From Corynebacterium sp. (GTDB lineage: Bacteria; Actinomycetota; Actinomycetes; Mycobacteriales; Mycobacteriaceae), in the NCBI GenBank assembly GCA_030527885.1, contig JAUMZY010000001.1, positions 1 through 64,000 on the forward strand: a stretch of 64,000 nt of DNA, given 5' to 3'. This document shows, piece by piece, positions 19,013 through 29,121 of the stretch (its first letter is position 1; each line of letters starts with the position of its first letter). The position numbers were made by a program, and so were the translations under genes. Below the pieces are notes generated by a model. The model did not search any database and was not told where the DNA came from. It worked only from the letters and a program-made list of their open reading frames with translations.

Positions 19013-22000
19013 TCACGTCACCGTTGCTTCCGTCGTCCACCGGCCAGAATCCCACACCGGGCACAAGGGCTTGAGCTGGCAGTGTTGACAGTGCTTATTC
19101 TGCTGGGCCCGCAACCGGGGGCCCTGCAAATCCTTCAGCAGTTGCGGCAAGTGGCTTTCAAATTCCGCCAACTGCTCCGTTGTTTTAGCCGCCTGGGTGC
19201 GGGACGTCACGTTTTTACTCTTGGTGCCGGGGTACACCAGTGTCGCCCCATCGACTGGCAGGCCGGGGCCGGAGCGGACTGCCTCGCCCTCCAATTTGCC
19301 GCGCTGCAACGCCAATTGGTACGTCAGCAACTGCACATTGTCGTTCACATCTTTTTGCGTCGGGGCAGCGGCACCGGATTTGAAATCAATGATGTGGTAA
19401 GCCCCTTCGGGGGTTTTCTCCAGGCGGTCCATGCGGCCGCGCAGCCGCACCGTGCCCGCCACCGTCACATCAGCATCTATTTCCACGCCCACCTGTTCGA
19501 ACATGGCGCGGTGGTTGGCAATCCACGCTTGCGTGCGGGTGAGCAAAGTGCGCCACACATCCAATTCATGCGCCAGCAACCAAGCGGGGCTGATGAGGAT
19601 TGTCCGGTACGCTTCAACAGTTTTCAGCAATGCCAATTCAGCATCCACATTCTGCGCAATGGCCTCCGCGAATGCGTGCAGTAATGTGCCGCGTAATAAA
19701 TGGATGGGTGGTTTCTCCTCGGTGATGACCTGCTGCACGCTGGCCCGCAGGGGGCATTCCAGGCCTTCTTCAATGCGAGAGGGCGACAGGGAGTACACCT
19801 GCAAAGGTTTAGTGCTGCTGGGGCCGCTGAGCCCCCACCATTGGTTCGGGTTGGCGCCGGGCACCCCGGCGGCCGCCAGGCGGGCCAGCTGACGGGCGGC
19901 TTGCTGCCGGGCGCGGTGGGTTTGATTTGGGTTGGTGACAACTCGGCGTAGTTCCGCCACGATGGCGGGTACGGAAAGCAACCGGGTGTATGTCAAGGGG
20001 TCTTCAAGGTTGATGTCGGCGGTGTGGTGTTTTTCCTGCTCCAAGAGTTGCAGAAGATCATCCGATTCTTCGGTTTGGGGTTGGGGGGTTGCTTCTTGGT
20101 GGTCAAGGTATTCCTGCACAAACCGGGAGGGTTCTTGCACATCACTGTCGTTGGCGGAATTAACAGTTGTGATGATGAGGTTATGGGTGGCGCGGCTGGT
20201 GGCCATGTGAAACAGGCGGCGTTCCTCCCGCAGGCGTTCCGTCACGCGGGAAATGGGGGTGCCGGGTTCAATGCCGTCATCAATGAGGTCGACTAGTTCT
20301 TCCTGGCCAAACAGCGTGTCGGCATCGCCCAGGGTCGGCCAGCTGTCTTCCTGCACACCGGCGATGACGACGGTGTGCCATTCCTGGCCGCTGGTGGCGT
20401 GGGCGGTCACAATGTTGACGGCATCCGGGGCGACGAGGCGGCGGTCACGCACACCAGTGGGGAGTTCTTGCTCCTCAATGTGGGCGATGAAAGCATCAAT
20501 GGTGGAATTGGGGCGACGTTCCACCCAATCGCCGGCAGCGTCGAAAAGCGCCATGACGGAATCCAAATCCCGGTCCGCCTGCGACCCCGCCGCCCCGCCG
20601 CGCAGGCTCACTGCCAGCAGATGCTTATCCAAATTGGTGGCCGACCAAATTTCCCATAGCACTTCTTCCACACTGCCGCCGCGCCGGCCGGCGTCCAACA
20701 CCACCCGAATGCGGTCCAAAATGTCCTGCTCCCGGGGGGTAAGCACCTGCATAACCTCTTTGAGCAGATCAGGATCCGGGTCCGCCACCAACACCAACTC
20801 CGCAAGCACCTCCAGGGAACGCCGAAGGTTAGTGGTTTGAAAGGCATCCGACACCGCGCCCGTGCGATTCAGTTCCGCCTGCCGGAGACCACGCAGGAGC
20901 CGTCGCAAAGTAACAGCATCCGCGCCGCCAATCGGGCCGAGCGCTAACTCCTCTAACTCCGCCATGCTCAACCCGTGCCGCACCGCACGCACCGCCAAAA
21001 TCAAGGCAGACACGATGCGCTGCTGACTCAGCACAATGTCCGTGGGATCAATATGCACCGGCACCCCAGCGGCCAGCAACGCCCGCCGCAACGGGGTAAT
21101 CATGCCCACCGACCGCACCACCACCGCAATGTCTTTCCACTCCACCCCATCAATCAGGCGGGCCCGCCGCACCTTATCCGCCACCAACTCCCACATGCCA
21201 GTGACCGAATCCAACTGATGAAACTGCACCCCCGGCGCGCCCGGGCGGGCCTGCACCCGATGCGACGTGTGCAGCCGCAACTCGTGATCAACCGGGTGCT
21301 GCAACAAAAACTGGGGGCGGGCGCCCCGGAACCGATACACCGACTGTTCCGGGTCACCCGCAATCACCGCGAACTTGGCTTGGTCCACCACCTGGCCCAC
21401 CAGTTCCGCGGATTTGGGATCCAAGTGTTGCGCATCATCGACAATAACCGTTGAATATTGCACATCTGGTGGTAGATCATGCTCCAACACCATGGATACA
21501 AGCTCAGAAGCACTTAATGCATGCGTGCCGCCCAAAGCCATGGTTTGTTCATACTCCCGCAGGAACTTCCCCACCGCAGTCCACATGGGGCGGTCATGCA
21601 CCACACCCAAATGCTCTAAATCCTCCGGGCCTAAACCACGCTCCACCGCCCGCAGCAAGAAATCCCGCAGCCCGCGTGCAAACCCCACCATAGCGATGCC
21701 ATCCCGGCACTCCTCCGGCCAAATGGTGATCGGTACCTGCTGCGCTTGGGTGTGCGCAGTGGACGTCATCGGCCGGACCGTTAACTCAATCTGGCCTTGC
21801 AGCAGATCCCGAATAACCGCATCCTGCTCCGCACCGGTGATCAACCGTAAATTCTCGTCCCGCATCCGCCGCAGCAACGCAAACGCCAACGAGTGCACCG
21901 ACCGCACCATCGTGCCCGCCGACTGATAATGGCCACTGGACACCCGCGCCACCAACCCCTGGCGCAACCTCGACGCCGCCTGCTTGGAGGCAGCGATCAC

Positions 22001-22264
22001 CAAAATCCGCTCCGGGTCCTCCCCCTCCGCTATTCGACGCGCCACCGTATCCAACAGCAAACTAGTAACCCCCGAACCAGCAACCCCCGTCAGCCGCCAC
22101 TTCCCCCGCTGCGCCCGATATAACTCGTTATCCCACTCCCGGCGCGGATCTACCACATCCCGCCGCACCAAACGCACATTCAACTTAGGGGTTTCCATCT
22201 GCCCCGACACCAGCGCAGTTTCAGGTGTGCTGTGGGATTCAGCAATCACAGGTGGTTGAGTCAT
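19013..22264 (-). CDS. adnA: AdnA-like helicase-nuclease subunit
   Basis: 1083 residues. A UvrD-like motor region is followed by a RecB-family nuclease (RGTLLHAFAEAIAQ; RGRMDRLEK...YHIIDFKSG) and a cysteine set that could hold an Fe-S cluster (GLECPL upstream and HCQHCQLKPLC at the end). The Walker A reads GVAGSGVTSLL (about residues 60-70), with Val where the catalytic Lys should be. The ATPase of this subunit is therefore probably not functional, leaving AdnB as the motor. Motif II is VIVDDAQHLDP, also degenerate (DDAQ instead of DExQ). It is the first gene of the adnA-adnB pair and corresponds to Rv3202c. Confidence 0.85.
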   Translation of the reverse strand: MTQPPVIAESHSTPETALVSGQMETPKLNVRLVRRDVVDPRREWDNELYRAQRGKWRLTGVAGSGVTSLLLDTVARRIAEGEDPERILVIAASKQAASRLRQGLVARVSSGHYQSAGTMVRSVHSLAFALLRRMRDENLRLITGAEQDAVIRDLLQGQIELTVRPMTSTAHTQAQQVPITIWPEECRDGIAMVGFARGLRDFLLRAVERGLGPEDLEHLGVVHDRPMWTAVGKFLREYEQTMALGGTHALSASELVSMVLEHDLPPDVQYSTVIVDDAQHLDPKSAELVGQVVDQAKFAVIAGDPEQSVYRFRGARPQFLLQHPVDHELRLHTSHRVQARPGAPGVQFHQLDSVTGMWELVADKVRRARLIDGVEWKDIAVVVRSVGMITPLRRALLAAGVPVHIDPTDIVLSQQRIVSALILAVRAVRHGLSMAELEELALGPIGGADAVTLRRLLRGLRQAELNRTGAVSDAFQTTNLRRSLEVLAELVLVADPDPDLLKEVMQVLTPREQDILDRIRVVLDAGRRGGSVEEVLWEIWSATNLDKHLLAVSLRGGAAGSQADRDLDSVMALFDAAGDWVERRPNSTIDAFIAHIEEQELPTGVRDRRLVAPDAVNIVTAHATSGQEWHTVVIAGVQEDSWPTLGDADTLFGQEELVDLIDDGIEPGTPISRVTERLREERRLFHMATSRATHNLIITTVNSANDSDVQEPSRFVQEYLDHQEATPQPQTEESDDLLQLLEQEKHHTADINLEDPLTYTRLLSVPAIVAELRRVVTNPNQTHRARQQAARQLARLAAAGVPGANPNQWWGLSGPSSTKPLQVYSLSPSRIEEGLECPLRASVQQVITEEKPPIHLLRGTLLHAFAEAIAQNVDAELALLKTVEAYRTILISPAWLLAHELDVWRTLLTRTQAWIANHRAMFEQVGVEIDADVTVAGTVRLRGRMDRLEKTPEGAYHIIDFKSGAAAPTQKDVNDNVQLLTYQLALQRGKLEGEAVRSGPGLPVDGATLVYPGTKSKNVTSRTQAAKTTEQLAEFESHLPQLLKDLQGPRLRAQQNKHCQHCQLKPLCPVWDSGRWTTEATVT

Positions 22265-22267
22265 GCC

Positions 22268-23344
22268 CTAGATTGTGCCATGCCGCTTGGACATGTATGA
22301 CTCCACATCAGCACACACCAACCCCAAATTGGTACCCGTGTTCGAAGAAGTGTCGGGATGCAACGCATGAACATACAAGCGATACAACAATGCCCGCAGT
22401 ATCAACTGCTCCAACGCCACCACATGCCGGAACCGATCAATCACCCCAATATCCACCGCATCCATCAGCAACGCATCCACCACCGCCAACGCCGCCGTAT
22501 ACCCATACGGATGCACCACCCCCACAATATCCGTCACCGTGGGCACCTGCTCCCCCGCATACAACGTGGTAGCAAACATATCCGCATGCGTCACCTGCTT
22601 CGGCAACGCCTTCCCCTGCGCATCCACCAACGGCCGCATCCACTCACGCACCTTAGGCATGAACTTCACCACCGTCTCATGCGTCGGATCTGTTGTATCC
22701 AACACCACCACATCATGATTCTCCGACCACGCGGCATGATCCGCCACCGAAAAAACATCCTGGTAATCAATCACATGGAAACTATCCGGGATCGGCACCT
22801 GCGCCAACGCCGCATCCAACCGCAACGCCGCCGCAATGGTTTCATCCGCCCGGCGCGCCAACTCCCCAGCCACAAAATTAGAAGCACGCCACCCGGCATT
22901 GATGAACCGCCCATCGGTGGTACGAATGGGCGACACGATGCGCACCCCCTCCACCTTGAGGGTTTCGCGCAGCCGGGAAGACCAAGCGGCACGATCTGGA
23001 TGAGTCACCTGAATGAGCACCACGTTTTTCACCTGCCAGCCGTAATCCCAGGCGGGCCCTAAGCGTTTAGCTGGGCTGCTATCCACGTGGAAAGAATCGC
23101 GCACGTGGGCTGGCAGCACGTTCGTTGCTGGTGGGTTGCCGGTTTCGTGGGGGGTCGGGGCGAGCGGCGTGTGCGCTGCCGTCTCGGGCGTGGGCGGCGC
23201 GGTTTCTGGCGGCGCTACCGCCGGGGGTATAGATTCCCCCGCAGCATCATGATAGTCAGTGTTTGTGATGACTTCTAACTGCGGCCGGATGCGCGGCGGC
23301 CGGGGCGTTTGGGGGTGATCGTTGTGTGCCATGGTGTTAAGCAT
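22268..23344 (-). CDS. Hypothetical protein
   Basis: About 358 residues from the ATG at 23344; other possible starts are at 23362 and 23332. The first 80 residues are proline-rich and of low complexity. The rest is soluble, with long helices (YTAALAVVDALLMDAVDIG; FRHVVALEQLILRALLYRL). There is no signal peptide or catalytic motif that I recognise. It lies 3 bases upstream of adnA on the same strand, so it is probably in the same transcript. Confidence 0.6.
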   Translation of the reverse strand: MLNTMAHNDHPQTPRPPRIRPQLEVITNTDYHDAAGESIPPAVAPPETAPPTPETAAHTPLAPTPHETGNPPATNVLPAHVRDSFHVDSSPAKRLGPAWDYGWQVKNVVLIQVTHPDRAAWSSRLRETLKVEGVRIVSPIRTTDGRFINAGWRASNFVAGELARRADETIAAALRLDAALAQVPIPDSFHVIDYQDVFSVADHAAWSENHDVVVLDTTDPTHETVVKFMPKVREWMRPLVDAQGKALPKQVTHADMFATTLYAGEQVPTVTDIVGVVHPYGYTAALAVVDALLMDAVDIGVIDRFRHVVALEQLILRALLYRLYVHALHPDTSSNTGTNLGLVCADVESYMSKRHGTI

Positions 23345-23407
23345 AAAGCCCCACACGGCCAAAACCCGGCTTCAGCAGCACAAGTCGGACAGGAAGTTCA
23401 ATAGGTT

Positions 23408-24631
23408 TTACACTCGCGGATACGGCCAGGGGTTAGTGACACAGACTAAACCGTCATCTTTATACACTTCCTGCCCGTCAATTTTGAATAATTCGGAATT
23501 GCTCACACTCAACGTTTGCTGCATCATCACAGGTGCTAGCTGGCCTTGGCCGCCGCACGGCTCATGGTTGGAATACCCAATGCCATGCCCCACCTCATGA
23601 TTCAACAAATACTGCCGATACGCCCCCAAATCCCCCTGGAAAGTCGTGGCGCCCCGCACCCAACGAGACTCGTTAATCACCACCCGATTGCCATCAGAGG
23701 AAAAACACGACGTCTCCATGGCAATGTCCGTACCGCAGTTTTTGTGGGTGGTTTCCACACTCGTCAGCTGAATGCGCAAATCCGGCTTCAACTCCGGAGT
23801 TTCAGTAATGTGTTCGAACCGGAATTTCTTATCGTGGGTCCATCCTTTGACATTGGTCAAGGTGGCATCAACCATGGTGGCAAATGCATCATCGCCGCCA
23901 TAGGCTGCGGTGTCCACACCATTTTCGACTTCGATCACATATTTGAATGTTTTTTCTTTCCCTTCGCCGGCTTGCGCGCCGGGTGTCCCCACGGTTCGGT
24001 AAGTTCCGTCGCCGGTGAGGGTGAAATTGCCGCCGGCCGGCAGTTCCGTGGCGGGTAGCGCAGGAAAGGGGGTTTTGGCGGGGTCGGGGCCTTCAGGGCC
24101 GCTGGCTTCCGCTTTGTTAGCAGGTTCGACGGCACTGCCGCCGGTTGCTACTTGTTCCTGGCTGCTTGACGACGAGGCCACGTCGATAAGCACCCAAGCA
24201 GTGACAATGGTCAACAGTGGGATAGCGTAAGCACGCCAGCCATAAGCAGAAATAAATTTCTTAAGCATGCCCACGAAAGAGTTATGGCGCAGCTTACTGC
24301 CTACGTTTTGGTACCACGATGTGGCGCTGCTGCGGTTAGGGGTGGACCTATTGCCACGGTGGTGGGCGCTGGTCGCGGCAGCGCGGCTACCCCGGTTGGG
24401 GGTTTTGGGTTGGCCATGGCGGCTTGGACGGCTTGCGCGGCTTTGGCGGGTGCGCGTGGTACGACGGGCAGCACGACGAGGTTGCTGAGGGTAGGTGCTG
24501 TCATCATAATAATCAGCGTTCTGGTAACTATCCTGGTCGTCGTACTCGTCGTATTGGTCGTACTCGTAGCCGGCGTAGTCGTCGTACTGGGTGTAATCAG
24601 CGTCGTCGCTGAACTGGTGTCGTTTGTTCAC
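23408..24631 (-). CDS. DUF3152 family membrane-anchored zincin-like protein
   Basis: 407 residues. The first 110 are disordered, rich in Asp/Tyr then Arg/Ser. One TM segment follows (WRAYAIPLLTIVTAWVLIDV). The extracytoplasmic part ends in NHEVGHGIGYSNHEPCG, a zinc-protease HExxHxxGxxxH motif, so a surface metallopeptidase is plausible, although activity has not to my knowledge been shown for this family. Two cysteines near CGTDIAMETSCF may form a disulfide. It is monocistronic between the hypothetical gene and DUF3107. Confidence 0.82.
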   Translation of the reverse strand: MNKRHQFSDDADYTQYDDYAGYEYDQYDEYDDQDSYQNADYYDDSTYPQQPRRAARRTTRTRQSRASRPSRHGQPKTPNRGSRAAATSAHHRGNRSTPNRSSATSWYQNVGSKLRHNSFVGMLKKFISAYGWRAYAIPLLTIVTAWVLIDVASSSSSQEQVATGGSAVEPANKAEASGPEGPDPAKTPFPALPATELPAGGNFTLTGDGTYRTVGTPGAQAGEGKEKTFKYVIEVENGVDTAAYGGDDAFATMVDATLTNVKGWTHDKKFRFEHITETPELKPDLRIQLTSVETTHKNCGTDIAMETSCFSSDGNRVVINESRWVRGATTFQGDLGAYRQYLLNHEVGHGIGYSNHEPCGGQGQLAPVMMQQTLSVSNSELFKIDGQEVYKDDGLVCVTNPWPYPRV

Positions 24632-24706
24632 AGCTTGATGGCCTGATTGTGTGGGGTGCCTGCATCATGGATGCAAGCACCTGCGGGTGTGTCAATAATA
24701 GGGATG

Positions 24707-24934
24707 CTATGCGCCAGCAAACCCAACGGTTCGGGAGGCAGCAGAGCCGATTTCTACATAGGCGATGCGCTCATTACGAACAAGGTAGCGGTTACCCTTA
24801 TCATCATCGAGTTCCAACACTCCCTTGTTTTCATTGAGTGCAGTGGCAATTTTTGTTGTTATGAGTTCGCGGGATTCCTGGGAGGTGATGAGCAATTCCC
24901 TAGGTGAATCAGCAAAACCAATTTTGATGTCCAT
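24707..24934 (-). CDS. DUF3107 family protein
   Basis: 75-residue acidic protein, complete from ATG to stop (MDIKIGFADSPRELLI...VRNERIAYVEIG). It matches the short actinobacterial DUF3107 family encoded next to DUF3152 and a DEAD-box helicase (Rv3208A position). Function is unknown. The 273-base gap upstream, facing the helicase gene, holds the divergent promoters and no gene that I can see. Confidence 0.85.
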   Translation of the reverse strand: MDIKIGFADSPRELLITSQESRELITTKIATALNENKGVLELDDDKGNRYLVRNERIAYVEIGSAASRTVGFAGA

Positions 24935-25207
24935 GGATTCTTTCTTCCGTTATGAATGATGTTGTTGCGATAGTTGGCCACTAATAGCCAATATCCGTTA
25001 CATAATCTTAAACGCAGACTATCTTAGACCGGTGAAATAAGAGTCTTGGACACACATACCGCTAAAAAGCCTAAAAAGTTGCAATAAATTTAATAAAAGA
25101 ACCCTTGTTGCTAGGGTATATGCATGTGAAGTGGGGTTTTACCGGCAATTTTTCATAAAAATTACTCACGGCACGGAATATTTACCAGTTTGGGCTAAAA
25201 TCATAGA

Positions 25208-26548
25208 GTGTCTTCCAACAAAGATCAGCCTACATTTTTTTCCCTAGGCGTGGCAGTGGAAATAACCAATGCCCTGGCCCGCCAGGGAATCATCCACACC
25301 TTCGCCATCCAAGAGCAAACACTACCCATTGCCCTGGATGGCCGGGACATCATTGGCCAAGCACGCACCGGCATGGGCAAAACCTACGGGTTTGGGATTC
25401 CCCTGCTAGATCGCGTTTTTGACTCAGCTGACATCGCCGAATTAGATGGAACACCCCGAGCATTAGTGGTTACCCCCACCCGGGAACTAGCGGTGCAAGT
25501 CAGCGACGACCTCACCAAAGCCGCCATGTTTACCCCAATCCGTGTGTGCACCGTTTACGGAGGCCGGCCCATTGAAGAGCAACAAGACATATTACAGTCA
25601 GGTGTTGATGTTATTGTTGGCACCCCCGGCCGACTGCTTGATCTACACAAACGAAAAATACTGCAACTCGACCAAGTAGCCATCCTCGTGCTGGATGAAG
25701 CCGACGAAATGTTGGACCTCGGCTTCCTCCCAGATGTAGAAAAACTACTTTCAGCGTTGACGCATGAACACCAAACCATGCTGTTTTCCGCAACCATGCC
25801 CGGGCCCATACTCACTCTAGCGCGCGAATTCCTGCACCAACCAGTGCACATTCGTGCCGAAAACGTTGACGCACCCCACACGCACGCCACCACCAACCAA
25901 GTGGTCTTCCAATCCCACCGCATGGACAAAGCCACAACCTGCACCAAAATCCTCCAGGCCCGCGGCCGAGGCAAAACCATCATTTTCGCTCGCACAAAAC
26001 GAAGTGCCGCAGAACTCGCAACCGAATTGGCACAACGAGGCTTCTCCGTGGGGGCAGTACACGGCGATTTAGGGCAAGTTGCGCGAGAAGCCTCACTCAA
26101 CGCCTTCCGCACCAACAAGGTAGACATCTTGGTGTCCACAGACGTAGCAGCGCGTGGTATCGACATTGATGACGTGACCCATGTGATTAACTTCCAAACC
26201 CCAGACGACCCCATGACATATGTGCACCGCATCGGCCGCACCGGGCGGGCGGGGCATTCCGGCACTGCTGTCACTTTGGTTGGCTACGATGAACTACAAA
26301 AATGGCGGCTCATTAACGACGAACTGGAATTAGACAACCCCGAACCACCAGCATGGTTCAGCACCTCACCGGAATTATTTGCCGCATTGGACATACCCAC
26401 TGATGCATCCGATAGGGTGGGAAAAAAGAAAAACGTGTTTGGGCTAAAATCTGGCACGGGATTATTAAACCCACGAGGGCGTAAACCCCAATCACACAAA
26501 TCCCAATCACCCAGCCGTAATTTCCGCAGCCGTATTACTAAGAGGTAA
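25208..26548 (+). CDS. DEAD-box RNA helicase (RhlE-like)
   Basis: 446 residues from a GTG. Motifs in order: Q motif (IQEQTLPIAL), Walker A ARTGMGKT (about residues 52-59), PTRELAVQ, VGTPGRLLDL, DEAD in VLDEADEMLD, SAT in LFSATMPG, and motif VI HRIGRTGRAG. The C-terminal tail is short, basic and Ser/Arg-rich, and probably binds RNA. It unwinds RNA duplexes in ribosome assembly or mRNA decay. It corresponds to Rv3211 and is followed 5 bases later by the membrane-anchored propeller-like gene, so the two probably share a transcript. Confidence 0.93.
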   Translation: MSSNKDQPTFFSLGVAVEITNALARQGIIHTFAIQEQTLPIALDGRDIIGQARTGMGKTYGFGIPLLDRVFDSADIAELDGTPRALVVTPTRELAVQVSDDLTKAAMFTPIRVCTVYGGRPIEEQQDILQSGVDVIVGTPGRLLDLHKRKILQLDQVAILVLDEADEMLDLGFLPDVEKLLSALTHEHQTMLFSATMPGPILTLAREFLHQPVHIRAENVDAPHTHATTNQVVFQSHRMDKATTCTKILQARGRGKTIIFARTKRSAAELATELAQRGFSVGAVHGDLGQVAREASLNAFRTNKVDILVSTDVAARGIDIDDVTHVINFQTPDDPMTYVHRIGRTGRAGHSGTAVTLVGYDELQKWRLINDELELDNPEPPAWFSTSPELFAALDIPTDASDRVGKKKNVFGLKSGTGLLNPRGRKPQSHKSQSPSRNFRSRITKR

Positions 26549-26553
26549 CGTCC

Positions 26554-27954
26554 ATGTCAGTTCCACCCCCAGATGATCACAATGAAAATATATCCCCCGC
26601 CGACGCGGCCGATACGGCTGACGCGCAGGGGGATGCCGTTCCTGCAGGAACGTCGGGCGCGTCAGGCACCTCGGGCGCGTCGGGCGCTTCAGGCAATGCG
26701 ATAAGCGTCCCCGTTTTGCAGCGCAGCCGCCGCGACTGGATAGCCTGCGGCACCATCGCTGCAGTATCCCTCATTGGGGTGCTAGGGGTGATGATCTCAG
26801 CCCCCATCAATGATGCCACCTTAACTGTTAACAATGCGAATTATGTGGAGCCGCCGGAAATCCCACTGGTAGCTGGCGAATACTCCGAAGCGTGGCGTGC
26901 TCCTGCAGACACCATCAACCCAACCCCAACGGTGCTCAATGGGTTGGTTATTTCCACGCAGGAAGCCGATGGCAAAACAACAATTTCGGCTTTGGAAGCC
27001 AGCAATGGTTCCGCAGTGTGGTCTTATACAAGAGACGTACCCCTGTGTTCTTTGAGTGATGCCTGGAATACTGTAGTTGCGGATTACCGCACGGGCGTGG
27101 GCTGCGGCGACGTGGTGTCAATCAATGCTGATAGCGGCACCTATAACGCCACCCGGTCGGCCCTGGCATCGACGGATGTGGTGCCGGTTAGCTCCAATGA
27201 CCGGGTAGGTATTGTGTCCAAGGAGCGGGTGGAATTATGGCGCAGTGACATGGTGCGCACCGTGGAATATGGTGACGTCAGCGCCAAATCGGAACCAGAG
27301 CAGCAGCCGCACGAGGAATGCGAAATTTCGTCCGCGTTAACCCGCACGGAGCTGCTGGCTGTGGTGGAGGCCTGCCCGAACGGCGACGACACGTATGAAT
27401 ACGTGCGGCTGCAAAAAGCCACGCCGGAGGAATCCCGCAAGCCTGAAGTAACATCGGAAATTCTGCTATCTGGGCGGGGTAATCAAATTGTGGCCATTGG
27501 GGAAAACGCTGTTGCGATCTATTCGCCGAGTTCCTCCAGCATCATCAGCTACAACGACAAAGGTGAAATCAACGGTGAATACCCGGTAGATGAAGCACCA
27601 TTGGTGCAGGAAACCAAGGGGGTTTTCGGGGCCCAGGTGGCGGATCTGCCGCATAATATGTCGTGGTTTGATGGGAAGCATTTGTACCTCTTCATGCCCA
27701 GCAACCTGGAGGTGACGCATAAATTTGATGATGCGATTGGCACCGGGGTGGCCCTGTCGGGCTCGCTGGTGTATCCGACACGAACGGGTTTGAACGTGGC
27801 GAATTGGGATACTGGAGAGATTATCCGGTCGGTCGCAATTGATCGCGGTGGTTATTCCGGCCCGGTTTCGCTGGGGGCTACGGGCAGTGCGATCGTCGAA
27901 AAGCGAGGTAATGAGGTTGTGGGCTTGCTGCCAGCGGGAACGCCCACGAGCTAA
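26554..27954 (+). CDS. Membrane-anchored beta-propeller-like protein (Rv3212-like)
   Basis: 466 residues. The first 45 are Asp/Ala-rich and then a Gly-Thr/Ala-Ser repeat (GTSGASGTSGASGASG). One TM helix follows (IACGTIAAVSLIGVLGVM). The rest is extracytoplasmic, with repeated blade-like strands (STQEADGKTTISALEASNGS; NVANWDTGEIIRSVAIDRGG) resembling PQQ-type propellers, and two likely cysteine pairs. Its role is unknown; the conserved position after the DEAD-box helicase gives the family call. Confidence 0.75.
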   Translation: MSVPPPDDHNENISPADAADTADAQGDAVPAGTSGASGTSGASGASGNAISVPVLQRSRRDWIACGTIAAVSLIGVLGVMISAPINDATLTVNNANYVEPPEIPLVAGEYSEAWRAPADTINPTPTVLNGLVISTQEADGKTTISALEASNGSAVWSYTRDVPLCSLSDAWNTVVADYRTGVGCGDVVSINADSGTYNATRSALASTDVVPVSSNDRVGIVSKERVELWRSDMVRTVEYGDVSAKSEPEQQPHEECEISSALTRTELLAVVEACPNGDDTYEYVRLQKATPEESRKPEVTSEILLSGRGNQIVAIGENAVAIYSPSSSSIISYNDKGEINGEYPVDEAPLVQETKGVFGAQVADLPHNMSWFDGKHLYLFMPSNLEVTHKFDDAIGTGVALSGSLVYPTRTGLNVANWDTGEIIRSVAIDRGGYSGPVSLGATGSAIVEKRGNEVVGLLPAGTPTS

Positions 27955-28386
27955 TTAATATTGTTGTGCCGCCCACGATACGGCGCGTGGGCTAAACAGC
28001 ATGCCGAGCGCCACCAGCGATGATGCGGCGGTGGCGACGGCCAGGGGGTATTGGTGCGCCATGAACATGTATGTGGAGATCAGCGCCAATAAAAGTTCTA
28101 ACATGATGACGGGGCCGCGACCCCAGCGCTTTGCTTTGGACATCATGACGGCGCCGGCGATGACCGCGCCGAAAACAATAATGAAGAAGATGGCTGTGCC
28201 GTAGCCCACCCACTGGTTGGCGTTTTCTGTTTCGTACACCAGGTTGGGGTCTTGGCCGGTGGCCTCCCGCACGATAAGCAGGACGGCGTATCCCAGTCCG
28301 ATTATTGACTGGATGATGGCAATAATGGCGGCCCAGCGAACCGCTGCGGGTGGGCGTAATTCTTCCCGTAATTCTTCCTCAGTCAC
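27955..28386 (-). CDS. Small integral membrane protein, four TM helices
   Basis: 143 residues with four hydrophobic segments (AAIIAIIQSIIGLGYAVLLI; GTAIFFIIVFGAVIAGAVMM; VIMLELLLALISTYMFMA; AVATAASSLVALGMLF) and a short charged N-terminus. There is no catalytic motif. It converges with the propeller-like gene, and the two stop codons abut. This corresponds to a conserved actinobacterial gene of unknown role near whiB1. Confidence 0.65.
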   Translation of the reverse strand: MTEEELREELRPPAAVRWAAIIAIIQSIIGLGYAVLLIVREATGQDPNLVYETENANQWVGYGTAIFFIIVFGAVIAGAVMMSKAKRWGRGPVIMLELLLALISTYMFMAHQYPLAVATAASSLVALGMLFSPRAVSWAAQQY

Positions 28387-29121
28387 GGTAGCTAAGTGTA
28401 GCGCCCTCGCGGCAAAAGCTGCACCACTATGGCATTTCTATTACTTTCGCTTATTGACGCTTCGGGCTTCCCGCCGCACTAAGCCCGCACCACCCCCAAA
28501 AAATCCCCCCATATGTGTGAGAGGGATTGTCGGCGGACCGGGATTTCTGCAGGCCTACAGTAGTCTGATATTGATAAAATATTAATAAAAGTACGCACAA
28601 ATTTGTAGGTTAATTTAAGGATACTGGCGACTAAAAACGACTTTAGCAGTACTTATTAGGCCAACCTCGGGCAGTATTTCAGCACGATTGCCGTAACTTT
28701 AGGTAAGGCAGATTTGACGAATCTTTTTTCAGTGTACTTCGCAAGTAATTTACGTTATCCCAGCACAAAACTGATTTAGCAGATTCGCTAGAATCAATCC
28801 ATCCCAGAAAAGCAACTGTTTACCACCAGTAACAGGAATAAAAATTTGTGAATCTGACCACAATTTACTTAAAAACTCTAGCCTTTTGAAGTGAGACATG
28901 ACAATATCGGTCGAGGATAAAGAAACGGGTTAAGGTTAACGCTCGTTAAGTTCCGTGTAACCGCGATGTTAATAAAAGTCGTCTCACGCCCCACAGGCAT
29001 GAATTTATAGGCAGGACACCACCTCCACCGACACAGCGCATTCACACCGCGCTGGTTAACTTCGTGCACGCACGGAATCATTTACCAACTTGCAACGATA
29101 TTATTGAAAAGGAGTTCCCTT
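28387..29121. other. Long intergenic region upstream of whiB1
   Basis: 735 bases with no protein-coding frame that I trust. It should hold the whiB1 promoter and control sites, but I cannot place them with confidence. The left part has a C-rich tract (28493-28510) that forms the minus-strand hairpin listed separately. The middle is AT-rich (28560-28960). The length is unusual for this compact genome and leaves room for a small RNA. Confidence 0.5.
28497..28529 (-). terminator. Possible orphan minus-strand terminator
   Basis: AATCCC (28502-28507) pairs with GGGATT (28523-28528). Read on the minus strand, the stem is followed by TTTT and more Gs. The stem is only 6 bp, so this is weak. No minus-strand gene lies immediately upstream. 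Confidence 0.35.

Noticed and set aside
28490-28530. 6C small RNA
   Set aside because: C-rich tracts are present, but not the paired C-loop hairpins of that family.
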